Shown in pieces: positions 8,507 through 16,598 of a DNA stretch of 37,346 nt. Source of the DNA: an uncultured Acetobacteraceae bacterium (lineage in GTDB: Bacteria; Pseudomonadota; Alphaproteobacteria; Acetobacterales; Acetobacteraceae); contig CALMVO010000036.1 of assembly GCA_937873205.1 (NCBI GenBank), positions 1,501 to 38,846 of the forward strand. The letters are read 5' to 3'. Made by a program: the position numbers and the translations under genes. The stretch's first letter is position 1; every line of letters starts with the position of its first letter. Below the pieces are notes generated by a model. It was not told the DNA's origin. It ran no database searches and saw only the letters and a program-made list of their open reading frames with translations.

Positions 8507-9616
8507 ATGGACGGCCTGCACCATCCTCCCCCGCTCCACGACCATCCGTACGACCACGACCACGACCACGACGACAACGGGCACGGGCATGCCCATCACC
8601 ACCATCACGGTCCGGCCGGTCGGCTGACGCCGGCGGCGCGAGCGCGGTTCCTGCTCCGCGCCGCCGTCGCCAGCCTGGTCGTCGGCGCCGCCGTGCTCGC
8701 CACCACCGCCGTCACCGTCGAGGCCGGCCAGGCGGACATCATCACCCGATTCGGCGCCCCGGTGCGCGTCATCACCACCCCCGGCCTCGGCTGGAAGCTG
8801 CCGGCGCCGGTCGAGGCGGCGCTGCCGGTCGACCTCAGGCTGCGCACCACCGCGTCCGGGCTGCAGGATGTCGGCACCCGCGACGGCCTGCGCATCCTGG
8901 TGCGGGCCTACGTCGCCTGGCAGGTGCCGGCCGACGCGCGCGACATCCGGGTGTTCGTGCGCTCGGTGCGCGACGACCCGGACGAGGCGGCGCGGCAGCT
9001 GCGGTCGCTGGTGGGGGCGGCGCTGCAGGTGACCGCCAGCGGCTTCGACCTCGCCGACCTAGTGAACACCGATCCCGGCCGAGTGCGGCTCGACCGGTTC
9101 CAGCAGGTGCTGCGGCGGCAGGTCGAGGCCCAGCTGCGCCAGACCTACGGCATCGCCGTGCGCGAGGTCGGCATCGAACGGCTGGGGCTGCCGGAGACCA
9201 CGCTTGCCGCCACGGTGTCGCGGATGCGCTCCGAGCGCGAGACGGTGGCCGCCGAGCGCACCGCCGAGGGCCTGCGCCAGGCGGCCGAGATCCGCGCCGA
9301 CGCCGCCCGCGACAGCCGCATCGAGGTCGCGCGCGCCAACACCGAGGCGGCCGCGATCGAGGCGGCGTCGCGGCGCGAGGCCGCCGACATCCAGGGCCGC
9401 GCCTACGCGCTCGACCCGCAGCTCTATCTGATGCTGCGCAGCCTCGACACGCTGGGCGCCATCATCGGCCCCAACAGCCGTATCGTGCTGCGCACCGACG
9501 CCGCTCCCTTCGATGTGCTGACGCGCTTTCCCGGTGCCCCCACCCCGGCCGCCGCCCTCGCTCCCGCCGCCGGCGGGTCCGGCCTCGCTCCCACCGCCGG
9601 CGGGTCCGGACGGTGA
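8507..9616 (+). CDS. SPFH/band-7 protein, HflC-like, with a His-rich N-terminal tail
   Basis: A 369-residue protein starting at ATG 8507, two bases after the previous stop. The first 34 residues contain 14 His and several Asp, including HDHDHDHDD and a run of five His at 30-34, a likely cytoplasmic metal-binding tail. One membrane helix follows (AAVASLVVGAAVLATTAVTV), then the SPFH domain (ADIITRFGAPVRV, PGLGWKLPAPVE, DGLRILVRAYVAWQV) and an Ala/Glu/Arg-rich coiled coil (residues about 245-305) close to HflC in pattern. Near the C-terminus a 27-base tandem repeat encodes two Gly-Ser-rich units. The His tail next to a metal ATPase suggests metal sensing or delivery; this is inference. The stop overlaps the GTG start of the next gene. 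Confidence 0.85.
   Translation: MDGLHHPPPLHDHPYDHDHDHDDNGHGHAHHHHHGPAGRLTPAARARFLLRAAVASLVVGAAVLATTAVTVEAGQADIITRFGAPVRVITTPGLGWKLPAPVEAALPVDLRLRTTASGLQDVGTRDGLRILVRAYVAWQVPADARDIRVFVRSVRDDPDEAARQLRSLVGAALQVTASGFDLADLVNTDPGRVRLDRFQQVLRRQVEAQLRQTYGIAVREVGIERLGLPETTLAATVSRMRSERETVAAERTAEGLRQAAEIRADAARDSRIEVARANTEAAAIEAASRREAADIQGRAYALDPQLYLMLRSLDTLGAIIGPNSRIVLRTDAAPFDVLTRFPGAPTPAAALAPAAGGSGLAPTAGGSGR
9556..9609 (+). repeat. 27-base tandem repeat, two copies
   Basis: Units 9556-9582 and 9583-9609 differ at a single base and lie in frame at the 3' end of the His-rich SPFH gene, encoding two Leu-Ala-Pro/Gly-Gly-Ser units. It looks like a recent slippage duplication of a disordered tail. Confidence 0.8.
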
Positions 9617-10611
9617 GCGTGGCTGCGGAGAGGATCGCCTCGCCGGCGGACAGCCCGCTGCTGCAGTCTGTGGACATCGGCTTCCGGGTGCTGCGCGCCG
9701 CGACCGCGCTGCTCTTCGCGGCCTGGCTGCTCGGCAACGGCCGCATGGTCAGCCCCGGCAGCCAGGCCGTGGTGCTGCGCTTTGGCGCCGTCAGCCGAGT
9801 GCTGCCGCCGGGGCTGGCGCTGGCCTGGCCGCGCCCGTTCGAGCGGATGGTGATCCTGCCCGGCCCCGACCGGCAGATGCTGCTGCCGGTGCGGGCGACG
9901 GCGTCCGGCGAGCCGGGCACCTTCCTCTCCGCCGACGGCGAGGTGGTGCTGCTCGACGCGACGCTCGGCTGGCGCATCGGCGATCCCGCCGCCTACTATG
10001 TGGCGCAGGACCACGTCGCCGCGGTGCTGCGCCGCGTCCTTCTCGCCATCGCCACCGAGGCCGCTGCGCGGCACCCGCTCGACGACTTCCTGGCCGTCCG
10101 GCCGGAGCGCGCGCACGAGCCGGCGGCGCAGGACGCCCGCGTGGCGATCCGCGCCGAGCTGGTGCGGGCGATGAACCGCCGCCTCGCGGCGCTCGCCGCC
10201 GCCGGTGCCCCGCTCGGCGTCGAGGTCACCCGCGCCGACGTCACCCCGCTGCTGCCGCCGCTGGCCAAGCCGTCCTTCGACGCGGTACTGGACGCCGCCC
10301 AGCAGGCCGACGAGGCCACCGCGGCTGCCCGCACCATGGCGGTCCACCTGCGCCAGCAGGCCGACCATGACCGCGACCGCGTGCTGGCCGAGGCGCATGC
10401 GAGTGCCGCCGAGCGCATCGGCGCCGCGCGCGCGCAGACCGCCACGGTGACCGCGCTGGAGACCCATGCCGATGCCGCCGGCCGCCCGGCGATGCTGCTC
10501 GACCTCTACCGCACCCGGGTCGGCGCGGTGCTGCGCCAGGCCGGCAGCGTCACCACGGTCGGCGCCGGCGACGGCCGCGTGCTGTTGCCCGGCCCCGGCA
10601 ACGGCCGATGA
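9613..10611 (+). CDS. SPFH/band-7 membrane protein, HflK-like
   Basis: A 332-residue protein starting at GTG 9613, which overlaps the previous stop as GTGA, a sign of translational coupling. A single N-terminal hydrophobic segment (LRAATALLFAAWLLGNG) is followed by the band-7 domain: SPGSQAVVLRFGAVSRVLPP, PGLALAWPRPFERMVILP, then LLDATLGWRIGDPAAYYVAQ, the pattern typical of HflK. The C-terminal half is Ala/Glu/Arg-rich and probably forms a coiled coil (residues about 225-290). A cytosolic or periplasmic face cannot be decided from sequence alone. It is the third SPFH gene in a row; one HflC-like and two HflK-like members suggest a hetero-oligomeric membrane ring. Its last bases overlap the start of the P-type ATPase gene (ATGA). 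Confidence 0.82.
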   Translation: MSVAAERIASPADSPLLQSVDIGFRVLRAATALLFAAWLLGNGRMVSPGSQAVVLRFGAVSRVLPPGLALAWPRPFERMVILPGPDRQMLLPVRATASGEPGTFLSADGEVVLLDATLGWRIGDPAAYYVAQDHVAAVLRRVLLAIATEAAARHPLDDFLAVRPERAHEPAAQDARVAIRAELVRAMNRRLAALAAAGAPLGVEVTRADVTPLLPPLAKPSFDAVLDAAQQADEATAAARTMAVHLRQQADHDRDRVLAEAHASAAERIGAARAQTATVTALETHADAAGRPAMLLDLYRTRVGAVLRQAGSVTTVGAGDGRVLLPGPGNGR

Positions 10612-12569
10612 GCGCCACCGCGCTCCCGTCCGCCGCCGGCCTGGCGCGGCCGGCCGCGGCCGCTCCCTCGGCCGAGCGGGATGCTGGCGACAGCCTGCTC
10701 GGCCGCGCCGAGCGGCTGGTGCTGGCGGCCCGGCTCGTCGTGTCGATGCTGGCGACCGGTCTGCTGGCGATCGCCCTGCTCTGGCGCTGGCTGGTGCCCG
10801 GCGGTGCCGCGGTCGCCGACATCGCGTCGGGGATCGCGGCGCTGATGGTCAGCGTGCCGGTGCTGGTGGCGGCCTGGCACAGCCTGCGCCACCCGAGCCT
10901 GCACGGCGTCACCGACCGGCTGGTGGCGCTGGCGCTGGTCGGTGCCTGGGCCAGCGGCGACCTCGCCACCGCGGCGATCCTGCCGATCGTGATGACCGCG
11001 GCGCACGTCCTGGAAGAGCGCAGCCTGATCGGCTCGCGCGACGCCATCCGCGCCCTGCGGCGGCTGTCGCAGACCGCGGTGCGGCGGATCGTCGGCGACG
11101 GCCACGAGATCGTGCCCACCGCCGCGCTCTCTCCCGGCGACCGCATCGAGCTGCGCGCCGGCGACCGGCTGCCGGCCGACGGCATCGTGCTGGACGGCGA
11201 GGCCAGCCTCGACATGGCCAGCCTCACCGGCGAGTCCGTTCCGGTCGAGGCCGGCCCGGGCAGCGCCGTCTGCGCCGGCGCCATCGACCTCGACGGCCGG
11301 CTGGTGGTGGAGGTCACCCGGGTCGGCCGCGACTCCACGCTGGGCCGGATCATCGCGCTGATGCGCACCGCCGAGCACGCCAAGCCGCCGGTGACCCGGA
11401 TGCTGGAGCGCAACGCCGGCCGCTACTTGGCCTTCGTGCTGACCGTGGCGGCGGCGACCTGGTTCGCTACCGGCTCGGAGGCGGACACCCTCGCGGTGCT
11501 GGTGGCCTCCTGCCCCTGCGCGCTGGTGCTGGCCGCGCCCGCGACCGCGATCGCCGCCATCGCGGTCGCCGCCCGCCACGGCATCCTGATCAAGGGCACC
11601 GGCTTCCTGGAGCACCTGGCCGACGTCACCTCGGTGGTGTTCGACAAGACCGGCACGCTCACCACCGGCGAGCTGTCGCTGGACCGCGTGCTGCCCACCG
11701 CCCCCGACACCGACGCGGCGCTACTGCGGCACGTGGCCGCCTCGCTCGGCATCGGCTCCAACCATCCGGTCAGCCGCGCCGCGGTGCGCGCCGCCGGGGC
11801 GGATGGCGCCATGCCGGAGCGGGCGTCGCACCTGCGCGAGGCCGGCGGCTTCGGAATGACGGGCGAGGTGGGGGGCGAGCCGGTGGCGTTCGGCCGGCCG
11901 GAGCTGTTCGAGCGGCTGGGCATCGCACCGCCGCCGGCGCCGCCGCATGACGGGCCGATCGCCGGCGTGTCGCGCGGCGGCCGCTTCCTCGGCTGGCTGC
12001 TGTTCGCCGACCCGGCCCGGCCGGAGGCGGCCGCGGCGCTGACCGCCCTGCGGCGCCTGGGGCTCGGTCGCCAGATGCTGCTGACTGGCGACCGTGCGCC
12101 CGTCGCTTTGCGGATCGCCGCCGCACTCGGCATCGACGACGTCGTTGCCGAGGCGCTGCCGGAGGGCAAGATGCGCCACGTGCTGGCCGAGGTGGCTCGC
12201 GGCGGCAGGCCGCTGGTGGTGGGCGACGGCATCAACGACAGCCTGGCGTTGAAGGCGGGCGCGGTCGGCATCGCCATGGGCGCCCAGGGGACCGACGTGG
12301 CGCTGGCCTCCTCGGACCTGGTGCTGCTGACCAGCGACCTCGGCCGCCTCGGTACCGCGATCCGGCTGTCCCGCCGCTGCCGTCGCACCATCGGCGTCAA
12401 CGTGGCGCTGGGTCTCGGCTGGACGCTGCTGCTGATGGCGCTGGCCGCTCTGGGGGTGCTGGGCGCGGAGGGCGCCGTGATCGCCGCCCTGCTGCACAAC
12501 CTCTCGACCTTTGCCGGCCTGGCCAACTCCGGCCGCCTGCTTCTCTTCGACGAAACCAAGCCCTCCTAA
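10608..12569 (+). CDS. P1B-type heavy-metal-transporting ATPase
   Basis: A 653-residue ATP-driven metal transporter of the inner membrane. Motifs in order are TGES 207-210 (actuator), CPC 302-304 (metal site in a membrane helix), DKTGT 346-350 (phosphorylated Asp), NHP 385-387 (P1B-specific His-Pro in the nucleotide domain), TGD 493-495 and GDGIND 539-544. There is no N-terminal CxxC metal-binding domain. The last helix reads HNLST (630-634) rather than the Met/Ser pattern of Cu+ pumps or the Asp-Gly pattern of Zn/Cd pumps, so the cation is not assignable. The ATG overlaps the preceding stop. It closes a four-gene unit with three SPFH proteins; the His-rich tail encoded two genes upstream may act as its metal-binding domain in trans (inference). 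Confidence 0.9.
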   Translation: MSATALPSAAGLARPAAAAPSAERDAGDSLLGRAERLVLAARLVVSMLATGLLAIALLWRWLVPGGAAVADIASGIAALMVSVPVLVAAWHSLRHPSLHGVTDRLVALALVGAWASGDLATAAILPIVMTAAHVLEERSLIGSRDAIRALRRLSQTAVRRIVGDGHEIVPTAALSPGDRIELRAGDRLPADGIVLDGEASLDMASLTGESVPVEAGPGSAVCAGAIDLDGRLVVEVTRVGRDSTLGRIIALMRTAEHAKPPVTRMLERNAGRYLAFVLTVAAATWFATGSEADTLAVLVASCPCALVLAAPATAIAAIAVAARHGILIKGTGFLEHLADVTSVVFDKTGTLTTGELSLDRVLPTAPDTDAALLRHVAASLGIGSNHPVSRAAVRAAGADGAMPERASHLREAGGFGMTGEVGGEPVAFGRPELFERLGIAPPPAPPHDGPIAGVSRGGRFLGWLLFADPARPEAAAALTALRRLGLGRQMLLTGDRAPVALRIAAALGIDDVVAEALPEGKMRHVLAEVARGGRPLVVGDGINDSLALKAGAVGIAMGAQGTDVALASSDLVLLTSDLGRLGTAIRLSRRCRRTIGVNVALGLGWTLLLMALAALGVLGAEGAVIAALLHNLSTFAGLANSGRLLLFDETKPS

Positions 12570-12581
12570 AAAAACGGATCG

Positions 12582-12625
12582 CAAAGGCTCGCCTTTGCTG
12601 GGGTCAAGGGGCAAAGCCCCTTGCC
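12582..12625 (-). repeat. Two-hairpin palindromic repeat, family A copy 1
   Basis: Hairpin one is CAAAGGC/GCCTTTG (12582-12597) and hairpin two is CAAGGGGC-AAA-GCCCCTTG (12605-12623), linked by a short GGGT-type spacer. It lies between the convergent ATPase and GGDEF-EAL genes and could act as a bidirectional terminator. The GGDEF-EAL stop codon (12604-12606) and its last residues, ARGFAP, are encoded inside the repeat. Confidence 0.8.
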
Positions 12626-14802
12626 TCCGCCTCGGCCGCGACGTCCGCCCGCCGCCTGAGCACGGCCTCGTGCTGCTTTCCCAGCATTGGGGCGACATCC
12701 TCCGCCGCCATCGGGCGTCCCAGCAGGAACCCCTGCACGATGCCGCACCCGGCCGTCCGCAGCGCCTGCAGCTGGACGTCGTCCTCGACCCCTTCGGCCA
12801 CCACGACGAGCCCCATCTCGTGTCCGAGCCGCACGATCATCTGCACGATGGCGGTCGCACTCGGCCGGTCCTGCAACCCGCTCACGAACGAGCGGTCGAT
12901 CTTGATGGTATCGACCCGGTAGCGGTCCAGGTATCCGAGCGACGAGTAGCCGGTGCCGAAATCGTCGAGCGCCACGCGGATGCCGGTGCGGCGGATGCGC
13001 TCCAGGATCTCGCCGATGCGCTCGGGGTGCTGCAGGAAGACGGTCTCGGTCACCTCCAGCTGCAGCAGATGCGGGTCGAGGCCGGTGCGGTCCAGCGTCT
13101 CCAGCACGTCGGCGGTGTAACGGGCGTGCATCAGCTCGCTCCCGGAGCTGTTGACGTTGAGGTAGAGCTCCAGCCGCGGGAACTGCTCGCGCCAGCTCCG
13201 CATCTGCCGGCACGCCTGGTCCATCACCCAGCCGTCCAGCTCGCGGATCAGTCCCATCTCCTCGGCGATCCGCACGAAGGCGTCCGGCGGCACCAGCCCG
13301 CGCCGCGGATGCTGCCAGCGCACCAGCGCCTCCAGGCCGAGAATGCGCCGGCTCACGGCGTCGCAGATCGGCTGGTAGTGGACGCGAAGCTCCGCACGCG
13401 CCAGCGCCTGCCGCAGGTCGGTGCGCAGCGCGAACGCCTCCAGCGCCTCGCCGCGCATCGCCTTGGTGAACACGACGCAGCCGGTGTCGCCAGGGCCGCC
13501 GCGGGCGCGATACGTCGCGATGTCGGCGTCGCGCAGCATCCCCTCCGGCGAGCCGTCGCCATCCGCCACGTGCGCCAGCCCGAGCCGACCGGACGAGAAC
13601 ACCGTCTGTCCCATGAGCCGGAACGGCCTGCGGATGCTGGCCGCGACCCGCTCGGCGAGGCTGGTCGCCGCCTGCAGGTCGCCGCGCAGCAGGATGGCGA
13701 ACTCGTCGCTGTCGAGCCGGGCCAGCGTCGCGTCCAGAGGGCGGACGCAGGCCTGCAGGCGCCGCCCCACCTCGATCAGCAGCGCGTCGCCGGCATCGTG
13801 GCCGAGGCTGTTGTTGACCAGTTTGAAGCGGGCCAGCGCGAGCCGCAGCACGGCGCAGCCGCGGCCGCGTTCGGCGGCACCCCAGTCGAGCGCCTCCCGC
13901 AGCCGCGCGATCAGGCAGGCGCGGCTGTGCAGCCCGGTGAGCGAGTCGTGGTGCGCCTCGAACAGCAGTCGCGCCTCCGTCCGCTGCCGCTCGCGCACCT
14001 CCTGCTCAAGCGCCCGCGCGTGGCGCCCCGCCTCGGCCAGCATCTCTTGCTGTCGCTCCTGCAGCTGCCGCAGATCGTGCACGTCGGTGGTCGAGCCGAG
14101 CCATTCGACGATCCCGCCGGCGGCGTCGCGGACCGGCAGGGCGCGCGTCCGATGCCACAAATGGGCGCCGTCGAGCTGCCGCCGGACCCGGAACGTGGCA
14201 TCGAGCTGGCCGTGCGGCCGCGCCTCCTCCCAGGCGGCGAGCGCGCCCGCGCGATCGTCCGGGTGGAGGGCGCCGAGCCAGCCGCGGCCATGGCTCTGCG
14301 CCTGGGTCTGGCCGGTGAAGTCGAGCCATTGCGGGCTGGCCCAGCACCAGTCGCCGAGATCCGACGATCGCCACAGCAGCTGCGGCACCCCCTCGATGAA
14401 GCCGCGCAGCCGCTCCGACTCCTCGTCCGATCGCAGCAGGCGCAGATGCAGCTCGTCCAGATCGTCCGAGCCGCCGATCCATCCGGAACCGCCGTCCGCG
14501 GCGGCCGCGACGGTGCGATGCCAGCGATAGGCGCCGTCGGTGGCGCGGCGGATGCGGTGCTCGACGCAGCACCGGCCGGACACCGGCGCAGGCGCCCACG
14601 CCTGCAGGCTGGCCCGGCAATCGTCCGGATGGATCGCGTCCAGCCAGCCGAGCCCGAGGCTGGCCGCGTCGGAGAGCCCGGTATAGGCGCTCCACCCGGC
14701 ACCGGACCAGCTGCGCTCGCCCGCCGCGTCGCACGCGAAGACGAGGTAGGGCAGCGCCGCGATCAGCTCGCGCGGCAGGGCAAGGTCGTGTCCGTTGCTC
14801 AA
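12604..14802 (-). CDS. [14 protein letters not shown] cyclic-di-GMP signalling protein
   Basis: A 732-residue soluble sensor protein. Two PAS domains (residues about 12-110 and 130-243, both with HPDD and W-RT/R-type PAC signatures) precede a short coiled coil (245-282), a GGDEF domain (283-450) and an EAL domain (462-715). The GGDEF signature is degenerate, LDSDEF at 363-368, so cyclase activity is doubtful. The EAL side keeps EALVRW (491), DDFGTGYSSL, KIDRSFV, VAEGVE and QGF, so c-di-GMP phosphodiesterase activity is likely. The start is TTG 14802, supported by AGAGG six bases upstream. The C-terminal ARGFAP tail and stop codon come from the adjacent palindromic repeat. No membrane helix is seen. 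The 251-base gap upstream suggests its own promoter. Confidence 0.9.
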   Translation of the reverse strand: MSNGHDLALPRELIAALPYLVFACDAAGERSWSGAGWSAYTGLSDAASLGLGWLDAIHPDDCRASLQAWAPAPVSGRCCVEHRIRRATDGAYRWHRTVAAAADGGSGWIGGSDDLDELHLRLLRSDEESERLRGFIEGVPQLLWRSSDLGDWCWASPQWLDFTGQTQAQSHGRGWLGALHPDDRAGALAAWEEARPHGQLDATFRVRRQLDGAHLWHRTRALPVRDAAGGIVEWLGSTTDVHDLRQLQERQQEMLAEAGRHARALEQEVRERQRTEARLLFEAHHDSLTGLHSRACLIARLREALDWGAAERGRGCAVLRLALARFKLVNNSLGHDAGDALLIEVGRRLQACVRPLDATLARLDSDEFAILLRGDLQAATSLAERVAASIRRPFRLMGQTVFSSGRLGLAHVADGDGSPEGMLRDADIATYRARGGPGDTGCVVFTKAMRGEALEAFALRTDLRQALARAELRVHYQPICDAVSRRILGLEALVRWQHPRRGLVPPDAFVRIAEEMGLIRELDGWVMDQACRQMRSWREQFPRLELYLNVNSSGSELMHARYTADVLETLDRTGLDPHLLQLEVTETVFLQHPERIGEILERIRRTGIRVALDDFGTGYSSLGYLDRYRVDTIKIDRSFVSGLQDRPSATAIVQMIVRLGHEMGLVVVAEGVEDDVQLQALRTAGCGIVQGFLLGRPMAAEDVAPMLGKQHEAVLRRRADVAAEAEARGFAP

Positions 14803-14983
14803 ACGAAACCTCTACACGCCGGGCCGGTTCGAGGACTCCTGGTCGCATCCGCTCCGCACGATCACGTCGATCGTCTCGGGTTGCGCGGCCGAAACCTCCC
14901 GTCTCGGACCAGAACGATCGCGTCGAAACCGAAATCGGCGATGCAGGCGGCGAGCCCGGAAAGGCCGACGTCCCGGCCACCGG

Positions 14984-15002
14984 CCTTGCGCGAAGTGCAA
15001 GG
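14984..15002. terminator. Weak hairpin downstream of the small metallophosphoesterase
   Basis: CCTTGC and GCAAGG form a six-base stem with a seven-base loop, about 50 bases beyond the stop of the minus-strand gene at 15054. No T-run follows on that strand, so this is only a possible terminator. I see nothing else in the gap 14803-15053. Confidence 0.2.
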
Positions 15003-15053
15003 AGGCTATCGCTCCCCGGTTCTGCCGGAAGGCGAAAACCGCAGTACCTGAAA

Positions 15054-15578
15054 TCACAACTTAGCGACCCTCATCGCCTTTACGGTCGGAGACCGTAACA
15101 AGCCGGGCAGGGTGACCGGCCGGAACGCCCGGCCATCGACGCCGACATCGTGCTGTCGTGTCATGCGAGCCAGCCGGCCGTGCGAGTGGCCGTGCAGGTT
15201 GAGCCAGCCCCGGTGCATGTTGCGCCAGCTCCGGAACGGATAGTGGCACAGCACGAGCCCGGTGCCGTCTAGCATCAGCTCCGCATAGGCCTGCACGCTG
15301 CGCCAGCCGGGCAGCCTGCGCACCGCTTCCGGATCATTGTTGCCGGTAACCAGGTGCTTGATGCCGGCCAGCCGATCCAGCAGCGCTGCGACCCGATCCG
15401 GACTTGGCCCCACCGCGAAATCGCCCAGGTGCCAGATCTCGTCCTCGGGGCCGACGCAGCCGTTCCAGCCCGCCACCATCGCCGCATCCATCTCCGCGGT
15501 GCTGGCGAACGGCCGGCGATACAGGCCGCGTGCGCCGCCATGGCCGAAATGCGTGTCGGCGGTGAAGAGGACCGCCAT
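15054..15578 (-). CDS. Small calcineurin-like metallophosphoesterase
   Basis: A 174-residue cytoplasmic phosphoesterase. It has the whole minimal motif set: TADTHFGH (Asp8, His10), LGDFAVG (Asp53), TGNND (Asn80/81), CHYPF (His112) and HGHSHG (His131, His133), with two metal ions expected. The length is typical of the single-domain branch seen in bacteria and phages; the substrate is unknown and could be a phosphodiester or nucleotide. No signal peptide, unlike the phosphoesterase at 4742. It starts at ATG 15578, 24 bases after the aldo/keto reductase stop, so it probably sits at the end of the transcript running from pdxA. Confidence 0.87.
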   Translation of the reverse strand: MAVLFTADTHFGHGGARGLYRRPFASTAEMDAAMVAGWNGCVGPEDEIWHLGDFAVGPSPDRVAALLDRLAGIKHLVTGNNDPEAVRRLPGWRSVQAYAELMLDGTGLVLCHYPFRSWRNMHRGWLNLHGHSHGRLARMTRQHDVGVDGRAFRPVTLPGLLRSPTVKAMRVAKL

Positions 15579-15602
15579 GCCGGCAGGCGGACGGCGGCGG
15601 AA

Positions 15603-16583
15603 TCAGAACCCGGCGACGGCGTGCGGCACGTAGTCGGCCTCCAGCCGCCGGAGGTGCTCCGGCGCCAGGGTGAGCTCCAGCGCCGCCAGCGCCTCGTCCA
15701 GATGGTGCGGCTTCGACGCGCCGATGATCGGCGACGCCACCGCCGGCCGGGTCAGCAGCCAGGCCAGCGCCACCGCCGCCCGGCTGGCGCCCAGCTCCTC
15801 GGCCACCGCCCCCACCGCGTCGATCACGCGCACGTCCGCCTCCTGCGTCGCGTCGTACAGCTTGGCCTGGAACGCGTCGGTGCGGGCGCGGTCGGTGCCG
15901 CCGGCGCCGCTCGGCCGCGCCAGCCGGCCGCGGGCGAGCGGGCTCCATGGGATCACGCCGACCCCCTCCTCGGCGCAGAGCCCTAGCATCTCGCGCTCCT
16001 CCTCGCGGTAGATCAGGTTGACGTGGTTCTGCATCGACACGAACCGCGCCCAGCCGTTCTCCCGCGCGAGGTAGAGCGCCTTTGCGAACTGCCACGCATA
16101 CATCGACGAGGCGCCGACATAGAGCGCCTTGCCCGCGCGCACCACGTCGTCCAGCGCCTCCAGCGTCTCCTCGATCGGCGTCTGCGGATCGAAGCGGTGG
16201 ATCTGGTAGAGGTCCACGTAGTCGGTGCCGAGCCGGCGCAGGCTGGCGTCGATCTCGGTCATGATCGCCTTGCGCGACAACCCACGCCCGTTGGGGTCCG
16301 GACGCATCGGGCTGCACACCTTGGTCGCCAGCACGATCTCGTCGCGGCGGGCGAAATCGTGCAGCGCCCGGCCGACGATCTCCTCGCTGGAGCCCGCCGA
16401 ATACACGTTGGCGGTGTCGAAGAAGTTGATGCCGGCCTCGAGTGCGGCCCGGATGAACGGCCGGCTCGCCTCCTCGCCCAGCGTCCATTTGTGGTCGCCA
16501 CGATCGGGTTCGCCATAGGTCATGCAGCCGAGGCAGAGGCGAGAGACCTTGAGGCCGGTCCGGCCGAGGCGCACGTGCTCCAT
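15603..16583 (-). CDS. Aldo/keto reductase
   Basis: A 326-residue NADPH-dependent oxidoreductase with the (beta/alpha)8 barrel of the AKR superfamily. The catalytic tetrad is visible: Asp56 and Tyr61 in FFDTANVYSAGSSEE, Lys88 in LATKV and His129 in LYQIHRFDP. SMQNHVNLIYREEE and the later GASKPHHLDEAL segment fit the cofactor-binding side. The overall pattern (VRLGRTGLKVSRLCLGCMTYG at the N-terminus, TPIEETLEALDDVVRAGKALYVGAS) resembles the YajO/Tas-like group that reduces aldehydes; the physiological substrate is not predictable. It lies 15 bases downstream of pdxJ, so co-transcription with the vitamin B6 genes is likely. Some AKRs reduce pyridoxal, but nothing in the sequence establishes that here. 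Confidence 0.9.
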   Translation of the reverse strand: MEHVRLGRTGLKVSRLCLGCMTYGEPDRGDHKWTLGEEASRPFIRAALEAGINFFDTANVYSAGSSEEIVGRALHDFARRDEIVLATKVCSPMRPDPNGRGLSRKAIMTEIDASLRRLGTDYVDLYQIHRFDPQTPIEETLEALDDVVRAGKALYVGASSMYAWQFAKALYLARENGWARFVSMQNHVNLIYREEEREMLGLCAEEGVGVIPWSPLARGRLARPSGAGGTDRARTDAFQAKLYDATQEADVRVIDAVGAVAEELGASRAAVALAWLLTRPAVASPIIGASKPHHLDEALAALELTLAPEHLRRLEADYVPHAVAGF

Positions 16584-16598
16584 GAAGGCTCTCCGAGG

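Noticed and set aside
12582-12623. The two-hairpin repeats considered as part of a CRISPR array
   Set aside because: Copies are kilobases apart, in both orientations, with no regular spacers and no cas genes nearby.
14820-14850. GGTTCGAGGA motif resembling a tRNA T-loop
   Set aside because: No matching T-stem, anticodon arm or acceptor stem could be folded around it.
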